Origin: Gammaproteobacteria bacterium
GTDB lineage: Bacteria > Pseudomonadota > Gammaproteobacteria > Enterobacterales > Alteromonadaceae
Direction of reading: 5' to 3'
Length of the DNA: 24,318 bases
Assembly: GCA_023380515.1 (NCBI GenBank)
Contig: JAMCRH010000144.1
Coordinates: 1-24,318, forward strand
Below, piece after piece: positions 1 through 7,428 of the stretch. Position numbers and translations under genes: made by a program. The notes under the pieces are model-generated. The model was not told where the DNA came from. It did no database searches and worked only from the letters and a program-made list of their open reading frames with translations. The first letter of the stretch is position 1. Each line of letters opens with the position of its first letter.

Positions 1-21
1 GCGCCTTGAGGCGCTTCTTTT
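1..21 (+). terminator. Probable intrinsic terminator of a gene upstream of the window
   Basis: A GCGCC stem (1-5), a TTGA loop (6-9) and a GGCGC stem (10-14) are followed directly by TTCTTTT (15-21). The stem may extend to the left of the window, so only its inner part is visible. It probably ends a + strand gene lying outside the window. Confidence 0.5.
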
Positions 22-27
22 ACTTCG

Positions 28-61
28 CATGTACGGCAAGCCGTTCGTACATGTTGGCTTG
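28..61. repeat. Overlapping inverted repeats upstream of the carboxypeptidase gene
   Basis: CATGTACG (28-35) and CGTACATG (46-53) form a perfect 8-bp inverted repeat. CAAGCC (37-42) and GGCTTG (56-61) form a second, interleaved 6-bp one. Both lie just upstream of the AGGGGA ribosome-binding site (70-75) of the next gene. They could be an operator or an mRNA leader hairpin; nothing in the sequence decides between these. Confidence 0.35.
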
Positions 62-84
62 TCAACAACAGGGGACAGAAACCT

Positions 85-1212
85 ATGATGATCTCAACGG
101 AATTTGATAGCGGCAATATTGAAGTTGTCTCGGCTGATGCGCCGGATCAAATTCGTTTGCGTATTCGCAAAGATAATGAAAGTGAGTTTTTCCAGTGGTA
201 TCACTTTAAGTTATTTGCGCAAACTGATGTCAAACATACCCTGATTATCGAGAACGCGAGTGAATCAGCTTATCCGAAAGGCTGGGAACACTATTATTCG
301 TTTGCCAGTTATGATCGCGAGCACTGGTTTCGTGTGCCGACTAGTTTTGATGGTAAGAAATTAACCATTACCCACACGCCTGAACAAGAAACTGTGTTTT
401 ACGCGTATTTCGTGCCTTACAGCTGGGAGCGCCACCTCGATTTACTGCAGTGGGCACAGCAATCAGCGTGGGTTGAACAGCGCTGCTTAGGCCTAACGCT
501 CGATGGCCGAGAAATGAACTTGTTGGTCGTTGGTGAAGAGAGTCCGAAGAAGCGGAAAGTCTGGATTACTGCGCGTCAGCATCCTGGCGAGACCATGGCT
601 GAATGGTTCGTGGAAGGCCTGTTAGAGCACCTTCTCAATGAAGATGAGCCGGTTTCACGTCAGCTACTTGATCAAGTGGTATTTTATATCGTACCTAACA
701 TGAACCCCGATGGCAGTGTGCGCGGGCATTTGCGTACCAATGCTGCGGGTGTGAACCTGAATCGGGAATGGGCAGAACCAACCTTGGAGAAAAGCCCGGA
801 AGTATTCCATGTGTTGAAGGCGATGGACGCGATTGGCGTCGATATGTATCTCGACATTCATGGTGATGAAAATCTGCCCTACAACTTTGTGGCTGGGTCC
901 GAAGGTATTCCGTCTTATGACGAGCGTCACACAAATTTAGAACGCTTATTTAAAGAAGCTTATTTACGTGCGACTGCTGAATTCCAAACGAAATATGGCT
1001 ATGACGTCGATGCACCAGGTCAAGCTAATTTAACCGTTGCGAGCAACGCAGTGGGCGAGCGCTTTAAATGTTTAGCGTTTACGGTGGAAATGCCATTTAA
1101 AGATAATGATGATCTGCCAGAACCTTATCAGCAATGGTCGGACATTCGTTCACGTTTGCTTGGGCGTGACACGTTAAAAGCTATTCTCGATGTAGCGAAC
1201 GATTTGCGTTAA
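85..1212 (+). CDS. M14-family zinc carboxypeptidase (cytosolic carboxypeptidase-like)
   Basis: This is a 375-residue metallocarboxypeptidase. Residues about 1-115 look like the beta-rich N-terminal domain found in bacterial relatives of cytosolic carboxypeptidases, followed by the M14 catalytic domain. Visible active-site elements are HPGE (zinc ligands H166 and E169), NMNPDG (205-210), NLNR (R227 as substrate-binding arginine), DIHGDE (third zinc ligand H259) and FTVEMPF (E335 as catalytic glutamate). No signal peptide is seen, so it should act in the cytoplasm, removing C-terminal residues from peptides or modified proteins; the natural substrate cannot be read from the sequence. AGGGGA at 70-75 sits 9 bases before the first of two consecutive ATG codons (85 and 88); either could be used. 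The gene stands alone and converges with the symporter gene downstream. Confidence 0.88.
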   Translation: MMISTEFDSGNIEVVSADAPDQIRLRIRKDNESEFFQWYHFKLFAQTDVKHTLIIENASESAYPKGWEHYYSFASYDREHWFRVPTSFDGKKLTITHTPEQETVFYAYFVPYSWERHLDLLQWAQQSAWVEQRCLGLTLDGREMNLLVVGEESPKKRKVWITARQHPGETMAEWFVEGLLEHLLNEDEPVSRQLLDQVVFYIVPNMNPDGSVRGHLRTNAAGVNLNREWAEPTLEKSPEVFHVLKAMDAIGVDMYLDIHGDENLPYNFVAGSEGIPSYDERHTNLERLFKEAYLRATAEFQTKYGYDVDAPGQANLTVASNAVGERFKCLAFTVEMPFKDNDDLPEPYQQWSDIRSRLLGRDTLKAILDVANDLR

Positions 1213-1234
1213 TCAGTTGTGGCACGAGTATAGA

Positions 1235-1271
1235 AAAGGGCGCTGTCAGATGACAGCGCCCTTTGTATTTT
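1235..1271. terminator. Bidirectional intrinsic terminator between convergent genes
   Basis: GGGCGCTGTC (1238-1247) pairs perfectly with GACAGCGCCC (1252-1261) around an AGAT loop. A run of A precedes the stem (1234-1237) and TTTGTATTTT follows it, so the hairpin carries a U-tract in either direction. It lies between the ends of the carboxypeptidase gene (+) and the symporter gene (-) and most likely ends both transcripts. Confidence 0.9.
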
Positions 1272-1296
1272 CAACGGCAGTATTTCTAGAACGATA

Positions 1297-2808
1297 TTAT
1301 TTCTCGACTTCTTTTTCCGCTGCACGTTGTTTGGCTAACCGTTTTTCCCAGAACTCAGCTTTTTGAATACCGAGTTTTTGTGGGTCAAAGATAATTGGTT
1401 TACCAAGCTTTTTCTGTTCTTCGTAGTCACGCAAACACATAATTGCCGGTCGGGCGACAAAGAAAATCGCGAGAATACCGAGGATGTTGATCCACGCCAT
1501 GAGGCCGACACCGATATCACCTAGGTTCCAAATGTAGCCGGAACTATTGACGGTGCCGTAAGCGACCATAAACATAATCACCATTTTCACTAAGAACAAC
1601 GAGAAACGGTTCTTAAAGTAACGGTTTAAATAGGCAACGTTGGTCTCTGCGATATAGTAGTAGGCGAGGATAGTCGTAAATGCGAAGAAGAATATCGCGA
1701 CCCCAACAAAGCCTTGGCCAAAGTTACTGAAGACGCTCGACAGCGCTAATTGCGTGAATGCTGGCGAAGCAACTTCTGTGCCTGCGGCAACGTTTTGCAC
1801 AATAAGGTCACCGGTTACTTCGTTGACGATGTTGTACTGCTGAGTAATCAAAATCATCAATGCGGTTGCTGTACACACAAAAAGGGTGTCGACGTAAACT
1901 GAAAATGCTTGAACGAGTCCTTGCTGAGCAGGGTGGTCTACTTCCGCAGCTGACGACGCATGTGGGCCAGTACCTTGACCCGCTTCGTTCGAGTAGATTC
2001 CCCGTTTAACACCCCAACCAATCGCCGCACCGAAACCCGCTTGTGCAGTAAACGCGTCGGTGACAATCATGGCTAAAATGCCCGGCACTTTATTCAGGTT
2101 AAGGAAGACAATCACCAGTGCCATGATGATATAGGCCAGCGCCATAAATGGGACGACGATCTGAGTAAAGCTAGCAATCCGCTTAATACCACCAAAAATG
2201 ATAAAGCCGAGGACAATTAGAATGACCGCAAGCGCAATTAATTTGTGGCTGCCAACTTCGCCGTAATCAGTGACGACCATATTGCCATCGCCAAAGACGT
2301 GGGTGACTGCATTGCCGACCGCATTAGCTTGAATGCCCGGAAGGAAAATACCGCAGGCAATGATGGCAGAGACTGCAAATAGAATCGCCAACCATTTTTG
2401 TCCGAGAGCTTTTTCGAAGTAATATGCCGGACCACCGCGATATTGGCCTTGATCTTCAACTTTGTAGATTTGACCTAAGGTTGATTCTGCATAGGCGGTA
2501 CTAGCACCAAGGAATGCTACGACCCACATCCAGAACACTGCACCAGGACCACCGAAGCCGATGGCTGCGGCAACACCGGCAATATTACCGACGCCGACCC
2601 GACCCGAAAGTGTTACGGCTAATGCCTGAAAGGACGAAATGCCTTTGGTGGAGTCATTGCCACTGAACAACAAGCGCACCATTTCGCGAAAATGACGAAC
2701 CTGAGCAAAACGTGTAAGGATTGAGTAAAAGAGACCTGCTGCGAGGCAGAGAAATACCAGTGCAGGGCTCCAGACTATATTATTGATGGTATTGACGATG
2801 CTCTCCAT
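1297..2808 (-). CDS. Alanine/glycine:cation symporter (AgcS/AlsT family)
   Basis: This is a 503-residue integral membrane protein with about ten or eleven hydrophobic helices. It imports alanine or glycine together with Na+ (or H+) across the inner membrane. GGPGAVFWMW at residues 86-95, with the following V-V-A-F-L-G, fits the sodium:alanine symporter family signature, and the family's glycine-rich GRVGVGNIAG lies just before it (69-78). Length is normal for the family. A GGGAG ribosome-binding site lies upstream of the ATG at 2808. The gene is a single unit ending at the shared terminator with the carboxypeptidase gene. Alanine versus glycine, and Na+ versus H+, cannot be told apart from sequence alone. 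Confidence 0.93.
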   Translation of the reverse strand: MESIVNTINNIVWSPALVFLCLAAGLFYSILTRFAQVRHFREMVRLLFSGNDSTKGISSFQALAVTLSGRVGVGNIAGVAAAIGFGGPGAVFWMWVVAFLGASTAYAESTLGQIYKVEDQGQYRGGPAYYFEKALGQKWLAILFAVSAIIACGIFLPGIQANAVGNAVTHVFGDGNMVVTDYGEVGSHKLIALAVILIVLGFIIFGGIKRIASFTQIVVPFMALAYIIMALVIVFLNLNKVPGILAMIVTDAFTAQAGFGAAIGWGVKRGIYSNEAGQGTGPHASSAAEVDHPAQQGLVQAFSVYVDTLFVCTATALMILITQQYNIVNEVTGDLIVQNVAAGTEVASPAFTQLALSSVFSNFGQGFVGVAIFFFAFTTILAYYYIAETNVAYLNRYFKNRFSLFLVKMVIMFMVAYGTVNSSGYIWNLGDIGVGLMAWINILGILAIFFVARPAIMCLRDYEEQKKLGKPIIFDPQKLGIQKAEFWEKRLAKQRAAEKEVEK

Positions 2809-2967
2809 CAGCGTCTCCCGATTGTTATGGATTTGTTGTTTTTGTATTTATGCGCTACTTTGCCACAGAATTTATTCAAGCTCTATGCGCTTTATCGAGT
2901 TTTTTTGCTAGATGAGCAGGAATTACACGGTTGTTGCTCGCTTTCGGATGATCCCTTGGCAGATGGC

Positions 2968-2976
2968 TGATATGAT
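2968..2976 (+). promoter_or_regulatory. Candidate extended -10 promoter for the zinc-ribbon/yeaC/msrC/proQ/prc operon
   Basis: TGATATGAT matches the extended -10 pattern (TG, one base, then TATGAT, five of six to consensus). It lies about 48 bases before the first ATG of the six-gene operon. No convincing -35 box is seen, as expected for this promoter type. The rest of the 215-base gap between the divergent genes shows only a T run near 2900. Confidence 0.45.
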
Positions 2977-3023
2977 TAGTGCTCGAGAGTTAATCAACAC
3001 CCAAGTACGGAACGAGAGTAACG

Positions 3024-3356
3024 ATGGCTATTATTAACTGCCCAGGTTGTATGAAAAAAGTTTCGGATCGAGCGGCGGTCTGTGAGCATTGTGGTTTTAT
3101 GCTCGGCGCACATGATGCCGAGAGCCTGGCGCGCAAGGCTCGGACCGAGCGTTCAATCCGGGTGAATAAATTAGTAAGCCAGCAAATGCTTGCCATTGTA
3201 TTTTTTGTTGCAGGAATTGGTGCGACTTTCTATGATTGGAGTGGCAGTCAATTTGCTGCTTGGATGCCCATTGCCGGTCCAGCATTAGCCGGCGCAAGTT
3301 TTATTTGGTACCTGATTACCCGTGCACGAATTTATTGGTTAAAGCGGCAAAAATAA
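3024..3356 (+). CDS. Small zinc-ribbon membrane protein of unknown function
   Basis: This is a 110-residue protein with an N-terminal zinc ribbon. CPGC (C6, C9) and CEHC (C20, C23) give four cysteines suited to bind one zinc ion. A charged linker (about 30-48) leads to two hydrophobic segments (about 52-68 and 76-98), so it is probably anchored in the inner membrane with the ribbon in the cytoplasm. The tail is basic. It is the first gene of the operon; its stop codon is separated by one base from the yeaC start, so the two are probably translationally coupled. A weak GAG-containing ribosome-binding site lies about 8 bases before the ATG. I do not recognise a specific function. Confidence 0.75.
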   Translation: MAIINCPGCMKKVSDRAAVCEHCGFMLGAHDAESLARKARTERSIRVNKLVSQQMLAIVFFVAGIGATFYDWSGSQFAAWMPIAGPALAGASFIWYLITRARIYWLKRQK

Positions 3357-3357
3357 T

Positions 3358-3654
3358 ATGCAGTATGATGATGTATTGAAAGCCATGACGCCTGAGATTT
3401 ATGAGCGAATGGTGCAAGCAGTAGAAACTGGACGTTGGCCCGATGGCAATAAGCTCACGCCTGAGCAACTTGAAAACACCATGGAACTCGTCATGGTGTA
3501 CCAAGCCCGACGGTTGAATCAAACCGACCATTTTTCAATTGGCGCAAACGGTGAATTGGTCATGAAGACCAAAGGCGATTTGCGTTCTGAATTACGGATG
3601 CGTGCCGAAGCTGATATTGCTCGGTTTGACTTAAAATCTGACCATGAACATTAA
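3358..3654 (+). CDS. yeaC: YeaC-like DUF1315 family protein
   Basis: This is a small soluble protein of 98 residues resembling E. coli YeaC (DUF1315), whose role is unknown. Recognisable features are the GRWPDG stretch (residues 25-30), LTPEQLENTM just after it, and a Y-Q-A-R-R motif near residue 48. It has no signal peptide, membrane segment or cysteine. It starts one base after the stop of the zinc-ribbon gene and ends 27 bases before msrC. As I recall, yeaC sits next to msrB in E. coli, so its position beside a methionine sulfoxide reductase gene here may not be coincidence; that link is inference. Confidence 0.8.
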   Translation: MQYDDVLKAMTPEIYERMVQAVETGRWPDGNKLTPEQLENTMELVMVYQARRLNQTDHFSIGANGELVMKTKGDLRSELRMRAEADIARFDLKSDHEH

Positions 3655-3681
3655 TTCTCTCTGTTTGGAGCTCTAATTTCC

Positions 3682-4185
3682 GTGTTTTCCGCAACGACGA
3701 CTGAACAGCCGGGTTCGCCGGCCTTTTATGCAAGCCTTACTCAGCAAATTACCGCGCTAGTCGATGGTGAGCCTGATTTAATCGCAAATTTGGCCAATAT
3801 TAGTGCATTTCTATATGATCAACTTCCGAACCTCAATTGGTTAGGCTTCTATTTAAGCCAAGGTGATACGCTTGTGCTTGGGCCTTTTCAGGGGAAGGTT
3901 GCGTGTGTCCGCATTCCATTCGCTAAGGGCGTTTGTGGCGCCGCGGTGACGACACGAGAAATTCAGCGGATAGCCGATGTCCACGCGTTTCCCGGACATA
4001 TTGCGTGCGATAGCGCGAGCAATTCAGAAATCGTCTTACCGATTATTGTTGGTGATAAAGTCGTCGCAGTACTTGATATCGACAGCCCGATACATGATCG
4101 CTTTTCAGCCGATGATGAAGCCGGGCTAGCAAGCTTGTTACCGCTGCTAGAGTCATTAAATTGGTCACAATATGAGCCAATTTGA
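3682..4185 (+). CDS. msrC: Free methionine-(R)-sulfoxide reductase (fRMsr, GAF domain)
   Basis: This 167-residue protein is one GAF domain that reduces free L-methionine-(R)-sulfoxide to methionine in the cytoplasm, using thioredoxin-type reductants. The three redox cysteines are C75, C85 and C109. Their spacing (10 and 24 residues) is identical to C84, C94 and C118 of E. coli MsrC, which supports an active enzyme. Conserved stretches include NWLGFY (52-57) and VAVLDIDS (128-135). Translation starts at GTG, with GGAG at 3667-3670 eleven bases upstream. The last 14 bases overlap the next gene. The neighbouring msrC-proQ-prc order is also found in E. coli. Confidence 0.93.
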   Translation: MFSATTTEQPGSPAFYASLTQQITALVDGEPDLIANLANISAFLYDQLPNLNWLGFYLSQGDTLVLGPFQGKVACVRIPFAKGVCGAAVTTREIQRIADVHAFPGHIACDSASNSEIVLPIIVGDKVVAVLDIDSPIHDRFSADDEAGLASLLPLLESLNWSQYEPI

Positions 4186-4474
4186 TATTCGTCCTTACTT
4201 GGTTTCAATCCACGATATGGATTATTTTGAAGATGACGCCGAGTTAGCGGCTGATCATCTCAACTTAATGCTGTATACAATTGAAGAACACACGGCAGAT
4301 AACGAATTTTGGACACTAGAAAGACGTGAACAATTGGTTCTGGAAATTAGCGACATGTGGTTACGTGAACCAGGCCTCATTGAAGCTGAAGCGGATGAAC
4401 TAGAAGATTACATAACCCATCTGATCCAACGCATAGAACAAGACGATCAGATCCTTGAGAACGATGAAGGTTAA
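4172..4474 (+). CDS. Unrecognised very acidic 100-residue protein between msrC and proQ
   Basis: I do not recognise this family. The protein has 29 Asp/Glu against 5 Arg and no Lys or Cys, giving a net charge near -24. It looks helical, with acidic and hydrophobic residues alternating (for example ELAADHLNLMLYTIEEH, 24-40, and AEADELEDYITHLIQRIEQ, 72-90), and has no signal peptide or membrane segment. Its start overlaps msrC by 14 bases with no clear ribosome-binding site, suggesting translational coupling; an alternative ATG lies at 4217. Its stop is four bases before the proQ ATG, and the proQ ribosome-binding site lies inside its last codons. This tight packing argues that it is a real gene. 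A charge-based contact with the basic protein ProQ is possible but speculative. Confidence 0.7.
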   Translation: MSQFDIRPYLVSIHDMDYFEDDAELAADHLNLMLYTIEEHTADNEFWTLERREQLVLEISDMWLREPGLIEAEADELEDYITHLIQRIEQDDQILENDEG

Positions 4475-4478
4475 TTCA

Positions 4479-5177
4479 ATGGAAAATACGGCAAAACTCT
4501 CTACCAGCAAAGAAGTCATCGCGTACTTGGCAACTAAGTTTCCAAGTTGCTTTACGTTGGAGGGAGAGGCACGGCCTCTGAAAATCGGGATTTTCGACGA
4601 TTTAGCAGCACGTCTTGCAGACGACGACAACGTGAGCAAGACCCGTTTACGGGCAGCGTTGCGTCAATACACCAATAGCTGGCGCTATCTTCGTGGCGTG
4701 AAAGTGGGTGTGCAACGGGTTGATTTGGACGGCGCCGATGCGGGTGCAGTGGAAGAAGATCATCAAACACATGCGCTTGAACAGTTAAAAGAGTCGCAAG
4801 CTAAAGTTAAGGAAAAACAAGCGAAGCGTGCGGTAGAAGGCAAGTCTGTTGCGACTAAAGGGCAGAAGCCGGCGAACAAAACAGGCGATAATCAGGTCAG
4901 AGATACTAGACGTAAGAAAGTATCTGTACCTCGTCGAGCGTCGGTGAAAACCGACAATAAAGCGACAGCGACGACCGAGGCTCGCACGGTTAGTGCATCA
5001 AAGTCTCTTGAAACCGTGCAGCCGGAGCAAGTCGTGGTTGGACAGAAAATACAGATCAAACTCGGTGGTTTAGCCGTACAAGGTACTGTTGAAGCGATTG
5101 AAAAAGATGAGGTTCAAGTTCAGTTACCATCAGGCATGACCGTTCGGGTCGCGCGGACTGAGCTGTTCCGCAGCTAA
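4479..5177 (+). CDS. proQ: RNA chaperone ProQ
   Basis: This is a 232-residue RNA-binding protein, the same length as E. coli ProQ. It has an N-terminal FinO-like domain (about 1-115) that binds structured sRNAs and mRNA 3' ends. A very basic Lys/Arg/Ala/Thr-rich linker (about 115-175) leads to a C-terminal Tudor-like domain (about 180-232). The FinO domain includes AYLATKFPSCF and RPLKIGIFDDL. I chose the ATG at 4479 because GAAGG (4466-4470) lies eight bases before it and the protein then begins like known ProQ; in-frame starts at 4455 (TTG) and 4464 (ATG) are less likely. The stop is 11 bases before prc, so both are probably on one transcript. Confidence 0.92.
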   Translation: MENTAKLSTSKEVIAYLATKFPSCFTLEGEARPLKIGIFDDLAARLADDDNVSKTRLRAALRQYTNSWRYLRGVKVGVQRVDLDGADAGAVEEDHQTHALEQLKESQAKVKEKQAKRAVEGKSVATKGQKPANKTGDNQVRDTRRKKVSVPRRASVKTDNKATATTEARTVSASKSLETVQPEQVVVGQKIQIKLGGLAVQGTVEAIEKDEVQVQLPSGMTVRVARTELFRS

Positions 5178-5188
5178 CAGGAGTTCGA

Positions 5189-7240
5189 ATGATTAAGCAG
5201 GTTGTCTCTAGCGTTGTTCTGACGACAGCGTTACTACTAAGCTTTCCGGTTGCTAGCGCGCAGGGGCAAGACACAGGTGGTCTTGAAACGGAGTACACGT
5301 TAGCGAGCCTGCCGAAACTGGCCCCAGAAGGCCAACATAAGGCTGCGAGTCGGCGCATTGCTTCCTATTTTACACGCTATCATTACAGCCGCGTTGAGTT
5401 AGATGAAGCAATGGCGGAGCAAATATTCAACCGCTACTTCGAGCAGTTAGACTACAATCGGATGTTTTTCCTTGCCAGCGACGTTAACGAGTTTAATCGT
5501 CACCGTAAGAATTTCCACGAACAACTCCTGAACGGTGACCTCGAAGCCGCCTATGCAATTCACCAACGTGGCATGCAACGTCGTTTCGAACGTTTTCAGT
5601 ATGCTCTCAGTGTCGTTGCGAGTGGCATCGACTTTGAAGAACAAGCTGAAGAATTTCGCTTTGATCGCAGCGAAGCAGAGTGGGCTACAAGCTCTGCAGA
5701 GTTAGACGAGATTTGGCATAACCGAGTGTTAAATGATGCACTTAATTTAATGTTGGCTGGCCGCAGCGATGAAGAAATTCGTGACAATCTGAAGCGTCGT
5801 TATCGCTCTGCTATCCATCAACTGACACAAACTCAAAGCGAAGACGCATTTCAAAATGTGATGAATGCATTTGCACGTAGTGTCGATGCGCATACAAGCT
5901 ACTTGTCGCCGCGCAATGCCGAGCGTTTCCAGCAGAACATGAACTTATCCCTCGAGGGTATTGGCGCAGTGCTGCAGGCTGAGTTTGACTATACCGTCAT
6001 CCGCTCATTAGTGCCTGGTGGTCCGGCGGATAAATCTGGCAAATTAAGTCCCGACGACCGCATTATCGCGGTGGCCCAAGGTGATCAAGAATTCGTTGAT
6101 ATTATCGGTTGGCGACTCGATGACGTTGTTGAAATCATCAAAGGCCCGAAAGGTAGTGTTGTTCGCTTACAAGTTTTAAAAGGCGGTGAGGCTCCAGGCT
6201 CGTCTCCTGTTGAAGTTGAAATTGTGCGTGAAGAAGTTCGCCTTGAGGATCGCGAAGCGAAACTTAGTTTTGAAACCGCTGACGACGGCACCAAATATGC
6301 CGTTATTACAATTCCAGGCTTCTACAATAAGCTGACCGAGAAGGTACAACAGTTATTGGCGGAGGTTCGCGCAAGCGATGCCGAAGGTTTGTTAATTGAC
6401 TTACGCGGCAATGGCGGTGGTGCGTTAAACGAATCAATCACATTAACTGGCTTGTTTATACCATCGGGTCCAGTGGTGCAAGTGCGTGATAGTACAGGTC
6501 GAATTGACGTGAGCGGTGATCCAGACCCACAAGTGCATTACGACGGCCCAATGGTCATTATGATTGATCGCTTTAGTGCTTCAGCATCTGAGATTTTCGC
6601 TGCTGCGCTGCAGGATTATCGCCGGGCGTTAGTGGTTGGCGAAAATAGTTTCGGAAAAGGCACCGTGCAACAGCATCGCGGCTTAGCTCGTCGCTTTGAT
6701 CTTAACGCAAATCCAATGGGTAGCGTGCAATATACCATGGCGAAGTTCTATCGTATTGATGGGGGCAGCACGCAACATAAAGGTGTGGTGCCAGACATTC
6801 AATATCCAAGTCTGATTGACCCAGAAGAGTTCGGAGAAAGTCGCGCAGATAACGCATTACCTTGGGATCAAATTGAACCGGTCGATTTCCAACGCTTTGG
6901 TTATATTAATGACGAAATATTGGCCGCTTTAAATGCGAAACACGCGCAACGCGTCGCGGATGACCCTGAGTTTGCCTACATTCAAGAAGACGCTGAGCGT
7001 TTTAAAACAATGCGTAAGCGCACGCACATTAGCTTAGTGAAGGCAGAACGTGAGGCTGAGTCTGCCCGCGAGCGCGAACGGAATTTGGCGCGCGTCAATG
7101 AACGCTTAGTTCGTGCCGGTTTAGAGCCGGTTGAAAGCCTCGACGATGTTGACGATGAGCTGCGTAGCCCAGACATCTTTATGCGCGAGACATTGCGCGT
7201 CGCAAGCGACTATTTGCGTTTATTGCGGCAAGAAAATTAA
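5189..7240 (+). CDS. prc: Periplasmic tail-specific protease Prc (C-terminal processing peptidase, S41)
   Basis: This is a 683-residue serine protease that cuts proteins at hydrophobic C-terminal tails in the periplasm; in E. coli it matures PBP3 and, with NlpI, degrades the murein hydrolase MepS. Residues 1-24 form a signal peptide ending in ASA before Q25. Next come an N-terminal helical domain (about 30-245), a PDZ domain (about 250-335), the S41 catalytic domain (about 340-545) and a charged helical C-terminal domain. The catalytic Ser/Lys pair is S465 and K490, with D476 between them, in SASASEIFAAA and GKGTVQQ; the spacing matches E. coli. AGGAG at 5179-5183 sets the start. It is the last gene of the operon and is followed by a hairpin terminator. 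Confidence 0.96.
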   Translation: MIKQVVSSVVLTTALLLSFPVASAQGQDTGGLETEYTLASLPKLAPEGQHKAASRRIASYFTRYHYSRVELDEAMAEQIFNRYFEQLDYNRMFFLASDVNEFNRHRKNFHEQLLNGDLEAAYAIHQRGMQRRFERFQYALSVVASGIDFEEQAEEFRFDRSEAEWATSSAELDEIWHNRVLNDALNLMLAGRSDEEIRDNLKRRYRSAIHQLTQTQSEDAFQNVMNAFARSVDAHTSYLSPRNAERFQQNMNLSLEGIGAVLQAEFDYTVIRSLVPGGPADKSGKLSPDDRIIAVAQGDQEFVDIIGWRLDDVVEIIKGPKGSVVRLQVLKGGEAPGSSPVEVEIVREEVRLEDREAKLSFETADDGTKYAVITIPGFYNKLTEKVQQLLAEVRASDAEGLLIDLRGNGGGALNESITLTGLFIPSGPVVQVRDSTGRIDVSGDPDPQVHYDGPMVIMIDRFSASASEIFAAALQDYRRALVVGENSFGKGTVQQHRGLARRFDLNANPMGSVQYTMAKFYRIDGGSTQHKGVVPDIQYPSLIDPEEFGESRADNALPWDQIEPVDFQRFGYINDEILAALNAKHAQRVADDPEFAYIQEDAERFKTMRKRTHISLVKAEREAESARERERNLARVNERLVRAGLEPVESLDDVDDELRSPDIFMRETLRVASDYLRLLRQEN

Positions 7241-7261
7241 AATAGACCAATTGGCAAAAGT

Positions 7262-7290
7262 AAGGGCTTGTTGAACACAAGCCCTTTATT
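7262..7290 (+). terminator. Intrinsic terminator after prc
   Basis: AAGGGCTTGT (7262-7271) pairs with ACAAGCCCTT (7277-7286) around the five-base loop TGAAC and is followed by TTATT. The stem is strong and the U-tract short. It lies 21 bases after the prc stop and closes the six-gene operon. Confidence 0.8.
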
Positions 7291-7317
7291 GTGTCCGGTA
7301 TGGACAAAAAACTTGGT

Positions 7318-7347
7318 TTTACAGCGATAAAAGACATACAGTAGAAT
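7318..7347 (+). promoter_or_regulatory. Candidate sigma70 promoter for nhaC
   Basis: TTTACA (7318-7323) and TAGAAT (7342-7347) each match five of six consensus bases and are 18 bases apart. They lie after the prc terminator and would give an nhaC leader of roughly 75 bases. Confidence 0.5.
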
Positions 7348-7428
7348 CATCTTCTCAGTGCTGCAGGGAAAACTCATAGAATAAGTCTTGCTAGCATTTA
7401 CACATTCATCACTATGGAATAATAACTA

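Noticed and set aside
2895..2910. T run near 2900 as a terminator
   Set aside because: No stable hairpin precedes it on the strand that would be needed, and it lies between divergent genes.
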